The notes under the pieces: model-generated
What the model saw: only the letters and a program-made list of their open reading frames with translations
The model's database searches: none
Told to the model about the DNA's origin: nothing
Assembly (NCBI GenBank): GCA_964017065.1
Contig: OZ024783.1
Location: 18,885,752-18,949,751 of the forward strand
Reading direction: 5' to 3'
Origin: Haliclona indistincta
Lineage: Eukaryota > Porifera > Demospongiae > Haplosclerida > Chalinidae
DNA: 64,000 nt
Shown: positions 47,601-57,634 of the stretch, piece after piece
Position numbering within the stretch: the stretch's first letter is position 1
Layout: each line of letters starts with the position of its first letter
Made by a program: the position numbers and the translations under genes

Positions 47601-49790
47601 GCAAAAATGGTGTAACAGACAGACAGAACGACAGACAGACAACGCGATTACAGTATGCCTCGTGGCTCCGCCCACCGAGGCATAAAAATGCACCATTGGT
47701 GCGGGTTATGCCTCGGTGGATGTTAAAATTTGAGCATGTAATGCTATAACAGAGTAGGATTCATATTCAGCTGCCAGCATTCAAATAGCACAAGCAGAAG
47801 CAATGCAGCAATTTTATAGTTATGCAATCAGAAGCCAAACAGTGCTGAGTAATTATCAATTATTTTATATAAGTGGGCGTGCCTACAATGGCAGTGGTTC
47901 TGGTTACAAGTAGCTACCTCGCGCAGTTTCTACGGACCTGCGCTACCTTCCTGTAGTATAAATTTAATCTACAAGATATTAGGCAGTCTTCTGTTGGTAG
48001 TTTTGTTTTCGGAGAAGTCCTGATCGCCAGCAAAAGCCATCTAGGTGAGCAAATCACGCCATAACTCAAGAATGAAGCTTTGTATCGAACTTTCGCTAGT
48101 TCACATCCGAGATAATATCGACTTCTACCTGCATTGCAAGTTTCAGAGCTTACCTTTCAGCGTGCGCCGCAAAAACAGTGTAACAGACGGACAGACAGAC
48201 AGAATGAACGACAGACAACGCGATTACAGTATGCCTCGTGGTTCCGCCCACCGAGGCATATTGAAGCACTAAAGGTGCAGATGCCTCGGTGCTGTACAGA
48301 TAGCATGTATGGCATTCAATTAGCAGATGCATAATTATGACAGCACGTATAATTTTTATGCAAGCAGTAGATCCACGGAAGGATCAAACTGACAGTAACA
48401 TGAAAGCATGCAATGTAAGCTGCAGTAGAAAACCATAAGCAATTATCCACAAACACAACTATCCACTATTCCACAAACACAGCAACTGCAGATGCATGTA
48501 TAGTGCTTTAGTTATGCAACAGAAGCCATCACAATTCAACTGGGCATGTCAACAGAGCAGACTCATACGAGGACGCGTACCACGAGCGAGATAGCTTCTA
48601 TTGAGGCTTCTATAGTTTGCCTACACGATTTCTCTGGACATGCACTACTATCCTGTAGTAAAATTCTAACCTATCAGCTTCTAGGCAGTCAACTGTGGAC
48701 AGTTTTGCCTTTGGAGAAGTCCAGATCGCCAGCAACGGCAAATCACGCCATAAGTCAAGAACGAAGCTTCGTGTAAAGCTCTCACATGATCAAAAGCGAG
48801 ATAATATCGAGTTCTACTTGCATTGCTAGTTTCAGAGCTTACCTTTCAGCGTACGCCGCAAAACTGAAGTAACAGACGGAAAAATGCACCATTGGTGCGG
48901 GTTATGCCTCGGTGGATGTTAAAATTTGAGAATGTAATGCAATAACAGAGTTGGATTCATATTCAGCTGCCAAAATTCGAATAGCACAAGCGGACGCAAT
49001 ATAGCAAAGTTACACTGTAAAAACTAAAGTGGTCATATCACACCGAAGGTGTGAGAATTGCCTCACTTTTCCCACTTTCGGTGGGAAAAGTGAGGCAATT
49101 CTCACACCTTCGGTGTGATATGACCACTTTAGTTTTTACAGTGTATAATTATGCAATCAGAAGCCAAACAGTGCTGAGTAATTATTAATATTATTTCAAT
49201 TAACTGGGCGTGCCTATGCATTGAATGGCAGTAGCCTGCCTGGCTCTGGTTATAAGTAGCTTCCTCGCGCAGTTTCTACGGACCTGCGCTGCCATCATTT
49301 AGTATAAAGTTAACCTTCAAGCTATTAGGCAGTCTGCTGTGAGTAGTTTTGTTTTCTGAGAAGCCCTGATCGTCAGCAAAAGCCATCTAGGTGAGCAAAC
49401 CACGCCATAACTCTAGAACAAAGCTTTGCATTGAACTTTCGCTAATACACAACCGAGATAATGTCGAGTTATACCTGCATTGCAAGTTTCAGAGCTCACC
49501 GTTCAGCGTGCACCGCAAAAATGGTGTAACAGACAGAACGACAGACAGACAACGCGATTACAGTATGCCTCGTGGCTCCGCCCACCGAGGCATAATGACT
49601 GACTGACAAACAAACAAACGAACTACTGTATGCCTCGTGGCTCCGCCCACCGCGGCATAATTAATAACTTATTTTTCTCCTTCAGACTCTCATACAACTC
49701 AATGGCAGGATCCCAGAACCATTCATCAGTATCAGTTACCATCACTCAGTGACTTACCAACACTACCTGAATACACTGAATCACAATCAG
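38620..49790 (+). CDS. Death-domain / coiled-coil / WW-domain protein (3' end not found)
   Basis: Exons 38620-38629, 38684-38983, 39087-39799, 41213-41495, 41576-41626, 41691-41795, 41848-41993, 42048-42102 and 49686-49790; all phases agree (about 589 aa so far). Residues ~5-85 form a Death domain (LVKELKDVTNW, LDAIKKECSD, MFQFWLRNKLDASWKKV). About 270 aa of unknown helical sequence follows (LRDLETSFSDMLADLLDLL; VRIHMKPGSVIISWFFPD), then a DIPAVSLKEVYTDFYHRL segment, a short coiled coil (VADIERLTSENNDLLTRL) and a WW domain split over exons 8 and 9: LPAGWEACTVPNRCVFYIDH, then NSHTTQWQDPR. Both signature tryptophans are present. The role is likely an intracellular adaptor: Death domain for homotypic contact, WW for proline-rich ligands. 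Four introns are only 52-68 nt; intron 8 is 7.6 kb of transposons. Confidence 0.8.
39960..40740. repeat. Dispersed repeat interrupted by a piggyBac-type MITE
   Basis: Flanks of the 40128-40608 MITE (GTGTTAGCCATCG, GACGATCGATTG, GGTACGAAGC) match 29310-29612 in order. Lies in intron 3 of the Death/WW gene. Confidence 0.5.
40128..40608. mobile_element. 481-bp piggyBac-type MITE at TTAA
   Basis: TTAA flanks both ends (40124-40127, 40609-40612). TIRs are CCCTTCACATGCGG and its near-inverse CCGCACTTGAAGGG. The TTAA duplication with CCCT tips is typical of piggyBac. No ORF. Confidence 0.85.
42134..43629 (+). mobile_element. Composite hairpin/foldback element, family F1, copy C (reverse of A and B)
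   Basis: Foldback at 42134-42520, then the F1 body in inverse order, a short GAAAGAAAGAAAG at 43373-43388, the AAGATGG block in inverse at about 43570-43585 (here interrupted by changes), TTCATCCCTACAT and the terminal hairpin ending CCTCCCTAA at 43629. A 302-bp hAT MITE (42670-42971) is inserted in it. Lies in the WW intron. Confidence 0.75.
42670..42971. mobile_element. 302-bp hAT-type MITE
   Basis: TIRs TAGGGCTGAAACGAATA and inverse TATTCGTTTCATCCCTA; 8-bp duplication GAAACTAG (42662-42669, 42972-42979). CGAATA motifs recur inside. The 8-bp duplication and TAGGG tip suit hAT. Confidence 0.9.
43630..45623. other. Unassigned 2 kb of the WW intron
   Basis: No recognised gene or repeat end. 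A minus-strand ATG frame of 90 aa (44852-45124) starts in a CATGGCGG-type context and is unlike known families; coding is unproven. Short words recur (GACCCCAGG; CCAGAAAT). Confidence 0.3.
46861..47180. mobile_element. 320-bp MITE, TIR CAGGCGCGTGTCCA, 5-bp duplication GCAAC
   Basis: Perfect tips CAGGCGCGTGTCC / GGACACGCGCCTG, flanked by GCAAC. The unbroken sister units of the array read ACAGCAACTGCAG, which is the empty site. Same family as 14220-15313, deleted inside. Confidence 0.9.
49013..49143. mobile_element. 131-bp near-perfect palindromic MITE at TA
   Basis: Arms of about 63 bp starting CACTGTAAAAACTAAAG are inverted with a loop of five or six bases; TA on each side. The CACTGTAAAAA tip is common in TA-inserting MITEs. 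It may form a long hairpin RNA if transcribed. Confidence 0.9.
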
Positions 49791-49808
49791 GTATTAATTA
49801 CTGTAATG

Positions 49809-50408
49809 CCAAGAGTAAATAATAGAAGAGAGAGTATCCAACTCCAATATACCCGTCAGGGACACTCTCGGGAAAGTAACGTGACCAGCACGTGAGCAAA
49901 TTGACGTAATCTGACGTACATGTGGCTGTGAAAATCTTGCCTTCGTAGCTTGTTGTCGCACCCCGCCTACGCCTTGAAGCTATACATTTGTAAACAGCTC
50001 GATAAACAGCAAGCGACTCCGCTCCACAGGCAAAGCGAGCTGCCACTCGTTCACCAGATAGTTTTATTTCTGCCTTAAAGACTGCTGGGGAAAAACGGCG
50101 GCTTAAATTTCGTGTGAGACACACCGTGACCAAATAAGATAGCCATCTTCTGGTGGACTTCAAACTGTGGTACTGGCATCCACCTGCAGGCTCTATATCA
50201 CGCATCCGACTTGAAAATGCTAGCCTTGACTTTCAAGTGCTGTTGCAATCGTGATCGCGGGCGCGCATACTAAGTCATGACGTTACACGATGAATAATTA
50301 ATACCGATAAACGTCATCTGCTCGCGTGCTGGTCACGTTACTTTCCCGAGAGTGTCCTTGACGGGTATATTGCAGTTGGATACTCTCTCTTCTATTATTT
50401 ACTCTTGG
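49809..50408. mobile_element. 600-bp MITE, TIR CCAAGAGTAAATAATAG, TAATG duplication
   Basis: Inverted ends of about 85 bp; TAATG at 49804-49808 and 50409-50413. The minus-strand 135-aa frame within it resembles nothing known. It begins 19 nt after the WW exon's donor. Confidence 0.85.
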
Positions 50409-50472
50409 TAATGCTTATTGTGATGCAAGACCTTACTCTGCTACACAACACCTAGCTTTTTAGCAGTCTGTT

Positions 50473-50735
50473 TATTAACCTTTGGCGCATGCGCGAGGGT
50501 TATTGTACTTACCTGGTCATTTGTTTGTTTGTTTCTTCGTTCATTCTGTCAATCGAGCTACAGAGATCAGTGATCACTTCTACGCATTGGTATGGCTATG
50601 AACATGACAAGCACGACAATGGCTTGCAGTGTGACCTGTGGAATTTGCTAAAATGCCTTCTCCCAGGTAATAGCTTGTTGAGCGTAGCCTCTGAAATGAG
50701 TGATACATATGCACTGGTATCCAGTTTCAATCGAT
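50473..50735 (-). mobile_element. AACCCTTGGCG-hairpin element, partial (relative at 54990-55640)
   Basis: Terminal hairpin AACCTTTGGCGCATGCGCG / GGGTT at 50476, followed by sequence matching 55470-55640 in inverse (TTTAGCAAATCCACGAG region). Same style of terminal hairpin as the TGCCTCGG, F1 and F2 families. Confidence 0.5.
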
Positions 50736-50739
50736 GCAT

Positions 50740-51569
50740 TTAGTCATCCAGGAACATTTCGACAGTGATAGGTTTCCCAGCACCAGAATGATGAGTTTTA
50801 ACATTTTGAGACTTGCTGGGTTTTGAGCGACAGACGGCTGCAATATATTTTGTCCAATCTGGGATCAGTTGAAGCACTTCACGGTCATCGAGAAGGGGTG
50901 TGTCCTTTACCACCACACCTAGTGCAATCTGTTGTTTTCTGCTTCTCCCCACCGTGGTATAGTTTTGGTCCTGGTTTGGAGTCAACATCTGTACTAACTC
51001 TTGACGTGGTTGTTGTAGAGTGTGTGCGTTTTCTTCCGCCATCTCTAAAGTAAGAGCGAATTCCAGGGCCTTCTTGAAGTCGAGGTCTTTTACCGACAAC
51101 AATTTCTTTTGGATAGCAGAATTGTTGATACAGCACTCTAGTCGGCATTAATTTTTTGTTAGTTTACTCTCCAGCTGGATATCCACTGAATTCGATGAGT
51201 GAGCAAAGTTCTGCGACATTGGTAGAGACAGACTCGTTCGGTTGGCGCATTCTGGTGTTTAACTTGAAGCGTTGAACTGTTTTGGAAGGAGCTGGGCACT
51301 GGTGTTCCTTTACTAAGTCCATGAGCTGCTTGTAGGTCTTTTCGTCTGGTTTTGCAGGCGCGACCAGGTTCCTTATCAAATGATATAGGTGCTGCTACAA
51401 CTGAGAGTAAAATTGCTCGTTTCTTTGTGGCATCTTCGATACCATTGACTGCAAAGTAGTAGTTCAATCTCTCTATACATACTGCATCCAGTCGGGGTCG
51501 AAATTCGATACTTGTCAATACAGAGCAACAGTTGACATTCATCTCGGCTGTTCCACACCTCGTCGCCAA
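50740..51569 (-). pseudogene. Degenerate gypsy-like gag with broken zinc knuckles
   Basis: Minus-strand frames, joined only by frameshifts, encode a Gag-type capsid region (a RLNYYFAVNG stretch, then LVAPAKPDEKTYKQL and VSTNVAELCSL) followed by CTRCGGKGH, the first half of a CCHC knuckle. Stops and frame changes fall within the knuckle region. Protease and polymerase are missing. A dead retrotransposon fragment. Confidence 0.65.
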
Positions 51570-51732
51570 TTGTAGTTTACATTATTATCTGGCTGGCTCA
51601 AATTATAATTCAGTCTACACAGCATTGATTTGAATAGCTAACAGAACATATACCGATTGTTCTTATTATTGCAATCATCTTATTAATTATAATGAACGAT
51701 TTTCACAAACCCTCGCCGTGTCGTGCACATAA

Positions 51733-52137
51733 TTATCATTGCCGATCGGCAATGATATGTAGGGATGACCTCGAACTAAGATGGCGGCTACTGATGTGTG
51801 AAAATGAGTTTTCGCACATATCTCTACTGTTATACATTTCTACTGCATTTTCACTATCTCTAAGGGAATCTGAAGTGCGAGCGGTTGTAGGAAGTCTATG
51901 AAAGTCGCCAGGACTGCTTGCTTGTCGACGAAAATCAAGATGGCGACTCTCAGGGAGGGCGTTGCAGATCTTCGCTGTTGTAGCGTTTCTCGAGATTCCA
52001 TACATCTAGGAGTGATCAGGCGATTGTTCTAAGCATGGAAATACCTTTGGCGAAGCGGGCAGACGTTTCTAAAGTAGTAAACAGAAATCGCCGCCCACGC
52101 GAATTCAGTACGAATTGTTCATCTTCTTTCTTCTTTC

Positions 52138-52186
<49 letters not shown>

Positions 52187-54723
52187 TTTCAGTAAGCCTA
52201 GCGCTGTCCTAAGTGAATGAATCACTACCAAACCTTCATAATTGCACGTGTATATATCTGGAATAGTGCACTTACTTCTTAGATAGGCATTAAACACTAC
52301 CAGAAGCGAGTAATCCTTGAAAAACATGGGTTTTAGGCCGTTTTGGACTGAAGACGCCATTAAATAATTAACCCTCTTGTCGCTACTTATCATTGACTCC
52401 GCCCACATCAGTTTTGCAGCTAGCTATCTCGATCGATACTGCGTTTTGTCTCTGGTCTGGACGCTTCAGCGCGCAAGCCAGAGGTATGAAATTTGTCTAG
52501 AGCTGTACTATACTCTAAATAACACTGATCTGTTCGTTAAAGCTTCAGATGGCGGGTTAAAACTGACATGCCCAGACGTGAACAAGTCGGAACACTATAG
52601 TCAGTAGTAGGCTTACCAGCTAGATTCTACGCACAGAAAGGTTCCTACACCACGCAGCGTAAGGACTAGAAGCTACTGTGAGTGTGATATTGGCATCAAC
52701 AAGATTCTACCAGGCGTGGTCCGACTATTTAGGCTTTGCAGCATCATGATCGAGTTGTCAGTATTACTGAGTCTCTTCTTCATCCATTACAGTACTAACA
52801 AGTATACCAGGACTTGATATTTTGCTGTCTGCGTCCTCAACCTCTTTAACTATTTTAAACCTCTCATTGAATGATTGGTAATATTAAACGATTATTTTAA
52901 GGGGGCGGTGCATGAATTTATGGGGGACTTTGATGTGCTGCATCTTGTTTTCTGCTTAGCATATATGCACAAAAGTGCTTTTATTGATTAGACCAAGTCT
53001 AACACTACCTGCCGTGCAACTATGGCGAGCTGGTGACGCTCTCGGGTACGCACAAAAGACCTCGCTTCTGCTACATGGTTTGTACACGTTTTCTCGACTT
53101 CTGAGCTAGAGATCGACGCGCTGTAAACGCAGTACTATTCAGTACCATCTTGCGCAGAAACGTACAGAGCGATTTGTCGATATTCGTTCGCGAAGGTAGC
53201 AAAGCAGCGTTCGTGCACTAGAAAAAACTACGCTGTAAAAAAAGTAAGCGCTATTACGAAAATTCGCTCTGTACGTTTGTGCGCAAGATGCTACTGAATA
53301 GCACTGCGTTTACAGCGCGTCGATCTCTTGCTCAGAAGTCGAGAAAACGTGTACAAACCATCCGTGTATTATTTCTGCCATACTCTTATGGGAGATCGGT
53401 TTGTTTATAAATAGTTATTCAACCACAACAACATAACCATGTAACTATGAATAATTTGAAAGATCCAAGCAGTGCAAAAATCGCTGCGAAGCATCATACT
53501 ATGCGTCCTAGCATATAAAACAACTCTCGGCAAAATCTGTAGAGCGCGAAGTGCACGGATTACACGAGCGTTGTAGCAATTTTTCTCGCCAAATTTGTGA
53601 ACGTGAGCGGCTAGCAGGACCACGATCATCAGCCCAATAGTAAGCTATTACAATTGTCTAGGTCGTGTCGGATGCTTTTCGGAAAATTATTTCCTTCATC
53701 TGATTTATGAGTTTATATCGTCGAGAATACGCCAGTGGGCTACACAAAGCCAGAGCTACCTAAATTTTAAGAACGAATTTCCACAAAACCATCCGACACG
53801 ACCTAGAAAATGTGCTCAGCTACACACTCGTCCAGGTTAGCCATTATAAGATGCTACGATTCTGCTTAAATTTGGCGAGAAGTTCCGATACTTCAGTTGT
53901 TTTCCTTGGCAAAACAGCTGGCTGTTATGAATATAATTACCAAGCCATTCTACAATGTAGCCTGTTGCGCGGGCGCCGTGGTTGCCCTGAAGTAATGATA
54001 TTCATACTGCGCGTATTATTGTGCGCACTAAAAAGGTACCCGCCACCTTAAACCACACTCCTTACTCTCAAGACCTGTGCACGTTCACATCTGCATGCTA
54101 GACTAGTAACTGCTGCTCACAGAGTTGTCAAAATGAAATAACATCTAACATAGAATAAGTTCAAACTGATAGTGATCAAAAAAGTAACAGGAACAAGTAA
54201 AGTAAAAAAGCTTTAATAAAAAAACTGAAAAGTGTAGGGATGACTCTTAAAAAAGGAAAGGAACAAGATGGGATGATGCTTGCAAAAGTAAAGGAACAAG
54301 ATGGAATAATGCTTGCAAATGTAAAAGTCCCAAGTATCCCTACATCAGCGGCTTGAAGGAGGACGCAGTCCGATGGAGTAATTGACGGTTGTAAATAACT
54401 AGAGGTATCTGTGTTTAGGAGGACGCAGTCCGATGAAGTAGTTGACAGTTGTAAATATGCTGCTGGTAGCTGTGTTTGGAGGACGCAGTCCGATGAAGTA
54501 ATTGACGGTTGTAAAGGTATAGGAAGAGGATTCCGCATTTGTCAGTTTGCTCGTCGTCGCAGCAAGCCGCTGATGTAGGGATACTTGGGACTTTTACATT
54601 TGCAAGCATTATTCCATCTTGTTCCTTTACTTTTGCAAGCATCATCCCATTTTGTTCCTTTCCTTTTTTAAGAGTCATCCCTACACTTTTCAGTTTTTTT
54701 ATTAAAGCTTTTTTACTTTACTT
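51733..54723 (-). mobile_element. Composite hairpin/foldback element, family F2, copy B
   Basis: Hairpin with TATCATTGCC, ATGTAGGGATGACC, AAGATGGCGGCTAC, (TTTC)n at 52123-52190, and a foldback at 54190-54723 with two 33-nt units per arm. A TTAA-flanked element (52901-54047) is nested between body and foldback. The loop of the foldback runs opposite to that of copy A. Confidence 0.75.
52901..54047. mobile_element. 1.15-kb TTAA-flanked element, TIR GGKGGCGG
   Basis: TTAA at 52897-52900 and 54048-54051; tips GGGGGCGGTGC and inverse of GGTGGCGGGTACC. Inside is a strong inverted repeat (53085-53175 vs 53265-53360; core GTACACGTTTTCTCGACTTC). piggyBac or Kolobok type by TTAA (inferred). No transposase. 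Confidence 0.75.
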
Positions 54724-54989
54724 GTTATTGTAGAGTTAGCACTAAGCTCCCTAGTTGGGGATAGCAGCAGGAATTTGCAGCTAGTGCCAACCTGCTTAGC
54801 TTATAGGCTGTAGCTATATTGAAACTGCACTGCTAACCAGAAGACAGCAAAATGCTGACCACTTTCTAGGCGTGTCATGTGGGCGTGACCATGAACACGT
54901 GAGTAGGTAGCCATTGCTGTAGTGTAGGCTCTTTTATTTACGCACCCTCAGAGCTGTCTTGCAGTTTAGATGGAATCTACAAGTACCTA

Positions 54990-55640
54990 GGTAGTCAACT
55001 ATGGGCGCTTTTGTAGTCAGAGAGGTCCAAAATGGCCATCAGTCAAAGCAGGAGCGTATGAAGGGAAGGAGCATTCAACTACCGTATACGCTTAGTAATA
55101 TCGAAGCCTAAAGTCCGCCGCCGTGCGCTGTCGCTACTTGGACTTGGGTCTTTCTTTGCGCGTTGTGACTCGCTAATTTCTACCTATACATTCATCCACG
55201 TCTCGTCCTGCCCGTCTCCGGCTAAAACAAGCAAGCGTTCAGCCAGAGCTATGGTCGCCGTCTTATGCGGCCTGCAAAAACCTTCCTTATTTGCTAAAAC
55301 CTTCAACCTTCCTTAAACCTAAAACCTTCGCTGCAAAAACCTTCCTTATAAGGGGTTTTTGCAGCGCAAGCGGCGGACTTTAGGCTCCGATATTTCTGTT
55401 AGTTACACGCTCCTTCCTTTTATACGCTCCTGGTCAAGGTGAGCCAGCCATAACTCAAGAATGAAGGCACTTTAGCAAATCCACGAGTCACATTGCAACC
55501 CATTGTCATGCTTATCATGCTCATAACCTTACCAGCGCGTAGAAGTGGTCGCTTATCTTTGCAGCTCGATGGACAGAATGAATGAATGACAAACCAAGTA
55601 CCGTAACCCTCGTGCATACGCCAAGGGTTAATTATGTGAT
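54990..55640 (+). mobile_element. AACCCTTGGCG-hairpin element with nested MITE
   Basis: The right end is a hairpin GTAACCCTCGTGCATACGCC / AAGGGTTAA at about 55608-55632. The body has CCATAACTCAAGAATGAAG, a phrase also used in the TGCCTCGG family. Left limit not defined. Contains the MITE at 55049-55432. Confidence 0.5.
55049..55432. mobile_element. 384-bp foldback MITE, TIR CAGGAGCGTATGAAGGG
   Basis: Ends CAGGAGCGTA and TACGCTCCTG, second inverted pair CTAAAGTCCGCCGC. Flanks GTCAAAG and GTCAAGG form a 7-bp duplication with one change. Confidence 0.75.
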
Positions 55641-55764
55641 CGAGCTCAGTCCTGTAACACATTTTATATACTGCAAAATGCATGGAAGCTGTATTCTATC
55701 ATTGAAATTTCTTTATGGACCAAGTACCTAGCAGACACAGACAAGACACTATCAGCAAAACTAA

Positions 55765-56179
55765 GGCGGCGTTTACACGACAACGATCAGTCCAAAAACG
55801 GGGAAATGTATGCGTATTTAGCTGCAGCGTTTTGGCTGTTTACACGACACCGTTTTGTATGGAATGTGGCGTTTTTAGGCGAGCACGCTGTTACTCGCTT
55901 GTATGCACGAACCAAGGCGAAAAAAGAAACTCTTTGTTGATAGATGCTGTTTGACGACTCTTCCCAGCATTCTTTGCAAGTATAAAGGCTGAGGTACGCT
56001 GATACAAAAAGTTACACGAGCGTTTTCATGTCTCCGTTTTCGAGGTCTCCACTTTGGTCTTTGTTTTCATAAGTCTCCGTTTTACCTATGCGTTTTCACC
56101 GTTTTGGTGTAAACGCACGAACAAAACGGATACAAAAGTCTTCGTTTTCACCTGATAGCGTTGTCGTGTAAACGCCGCC
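55765..56179. mobile_element. 415-bp MITE, TIR GGCGGCGTTTACACGAC
   Basis: Ends GGCGGCGTTTACACGACAAC and inverse, with many internal CGTTTT/AAAACG words. Flanks TAA and TGA suggest a 3-bp duplication (PIF/Harbinger style, inferred). Confidence 0.75.
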
Positions 56180-56467
56180 TGAGAGTTGTTCTACCTAGAA
56201 GTGAACATCGAGGCATGACTGCCTCTTCGTTGTTGTTGCATGAGTGGATCCAGGGTTAAGAAAGGAAGGGTGCTAATGGCAGTGCGCAAAGTTCTATTAA
56301 TTAATATTCATGATTGCGTGATCATACGCAGTTTTGGTATCTTCATGATTGTTTCTCATCGCGCATGACATCACTGAAGTAATACCAAGCCTCTTCATTT
56401 GTTGAGTGATTGGAAAAGAAGGGAGTGCTTCAGCACCCAAAGCAACCCTTGCATCCGCCACACTATT

Positions 56468-57203
56468 TTATGCCTCGGTGGGCGGAGCCACGAGGCATAC
56501 AGTAGTCGTGTTGTGTGTGTGTATGTCATTCTGTCCGTTGCCGGCATAGCGCATCGCACACTAAAAACTAAGCGCTGATATCAGCAACACAGGTAGAAAT
56601 CGCTATTTGCTCAGAACTGTATTGATAAATTGTTGGTTCTAAAGCCCCGTTCGTGAGTTATGGCATGGTCTGCTTGCCTCGATTGCTGTTCCCGGCTATG
56701 TGGACTCCACTAAAGACAAAACAGCTTACAGCTGACTGCCTTACAGCTATATTATAGTGAGTTGTTTTTTTTAGTTCAGAACAGCATGGCAGACTTGTAT
56801 ATGAAGCTGCGTTCTTGAGTTATGGCGTAACTTTGCTTACCTCACGATCGATGGCCGTTGCTGGCGATCTAGTAGACAAAACTATCCACAGTTGACTGCC
56901 TAGACACTGATAGGTTACAGGATAGCAGCGTGTGTCTAAAGAAACTGTGTAAGCAAGCTATCAACGCTATCTCGCTCGTGTACATGCTGTGCCCTGCACT
57001 CGAACTGAACATTATAGATACGCCCAGTTGAATTAGTGGTTAGCACTGATTGGCTTCTGATTGCATAACTAAACCACACTGCTGTACAGAAATCTTGTAT
57101 ACATGTATCTGCAGTTGCTGTGTTTGTGAAATGGTGGATAGTTGTTTTTTTGTGGATATAGTGTCATTCCACCGAGGCATCTGCACCTTAGGTGCTTCAT
57201 TTG
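56468..57203 (-). mobile_element. TGCCTCGG-family element, upstream of kinase B
   Basis: Close relative of 6058-6800: starts with the ATGCCTCGGTGGGCGG hairpin and ends CCACCGAGGCATCTGCACC plus TTAGGTGC. Includes a short GT run near its start. Confidence 0.75.
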
Positions 57204-57634
57204 TAGAAGTAGTGGTAGTTGATTGTTTATTTATAGCATGTTGTAGATGATTGATTGTGTTTGATGATGTTGGGCAGGTTGTGAGAGAGGGGTCAGGTTG
57301 TGGTGTCATGGAGGCTCCCACTGTGCTGGTTAGTAAGCTGGGGAGGTGATGTTTGAGCAGACTTATCAGCAGGTCCAAGGTGTTTACAGTTGGCGCTCTT
57401 ATACGCTCACTCTCTGCATTACAACTATCACCCACAAATTCAATGTGTTGCTGGTAGCTTTTGGTGGACAGAGATCACTCTATAGTGCTAAACTATCTGA
57501 CACTATATTGAATTGAGTGAATATTATGAACATGTGTTGCTCAATTGCAGTACAGTCAGTAGCTATAGTGTCACACACTGCACAGTGGTACTGGTGTACT
57601 GTATAGACACATAACAGCTCCTCTCTTCATGCAG

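Larger units (their letters stand above)
45624..49661 (+). mobile_element. Array of TGCCTCGG-family elements
   Basis: At least six units in one orientation start with (A)nTGAAGCACC-hairpin and GATGCCTCGGTGG at about 45624, 46109, 46770, 47688, 48262 and 48890. Several end with CGTGGCTCCGCCCACCGAGG hairpins plus CATAA (47685, 48260, 49597, 49653). All share a core with GGCAGTCAACTGTGGACAG and CGCCATAACTC. No protein is encoded; open frames of 60-104 aa are repeat translations. The array fills the 3' half of the WW intron. Confidence 0.75.
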
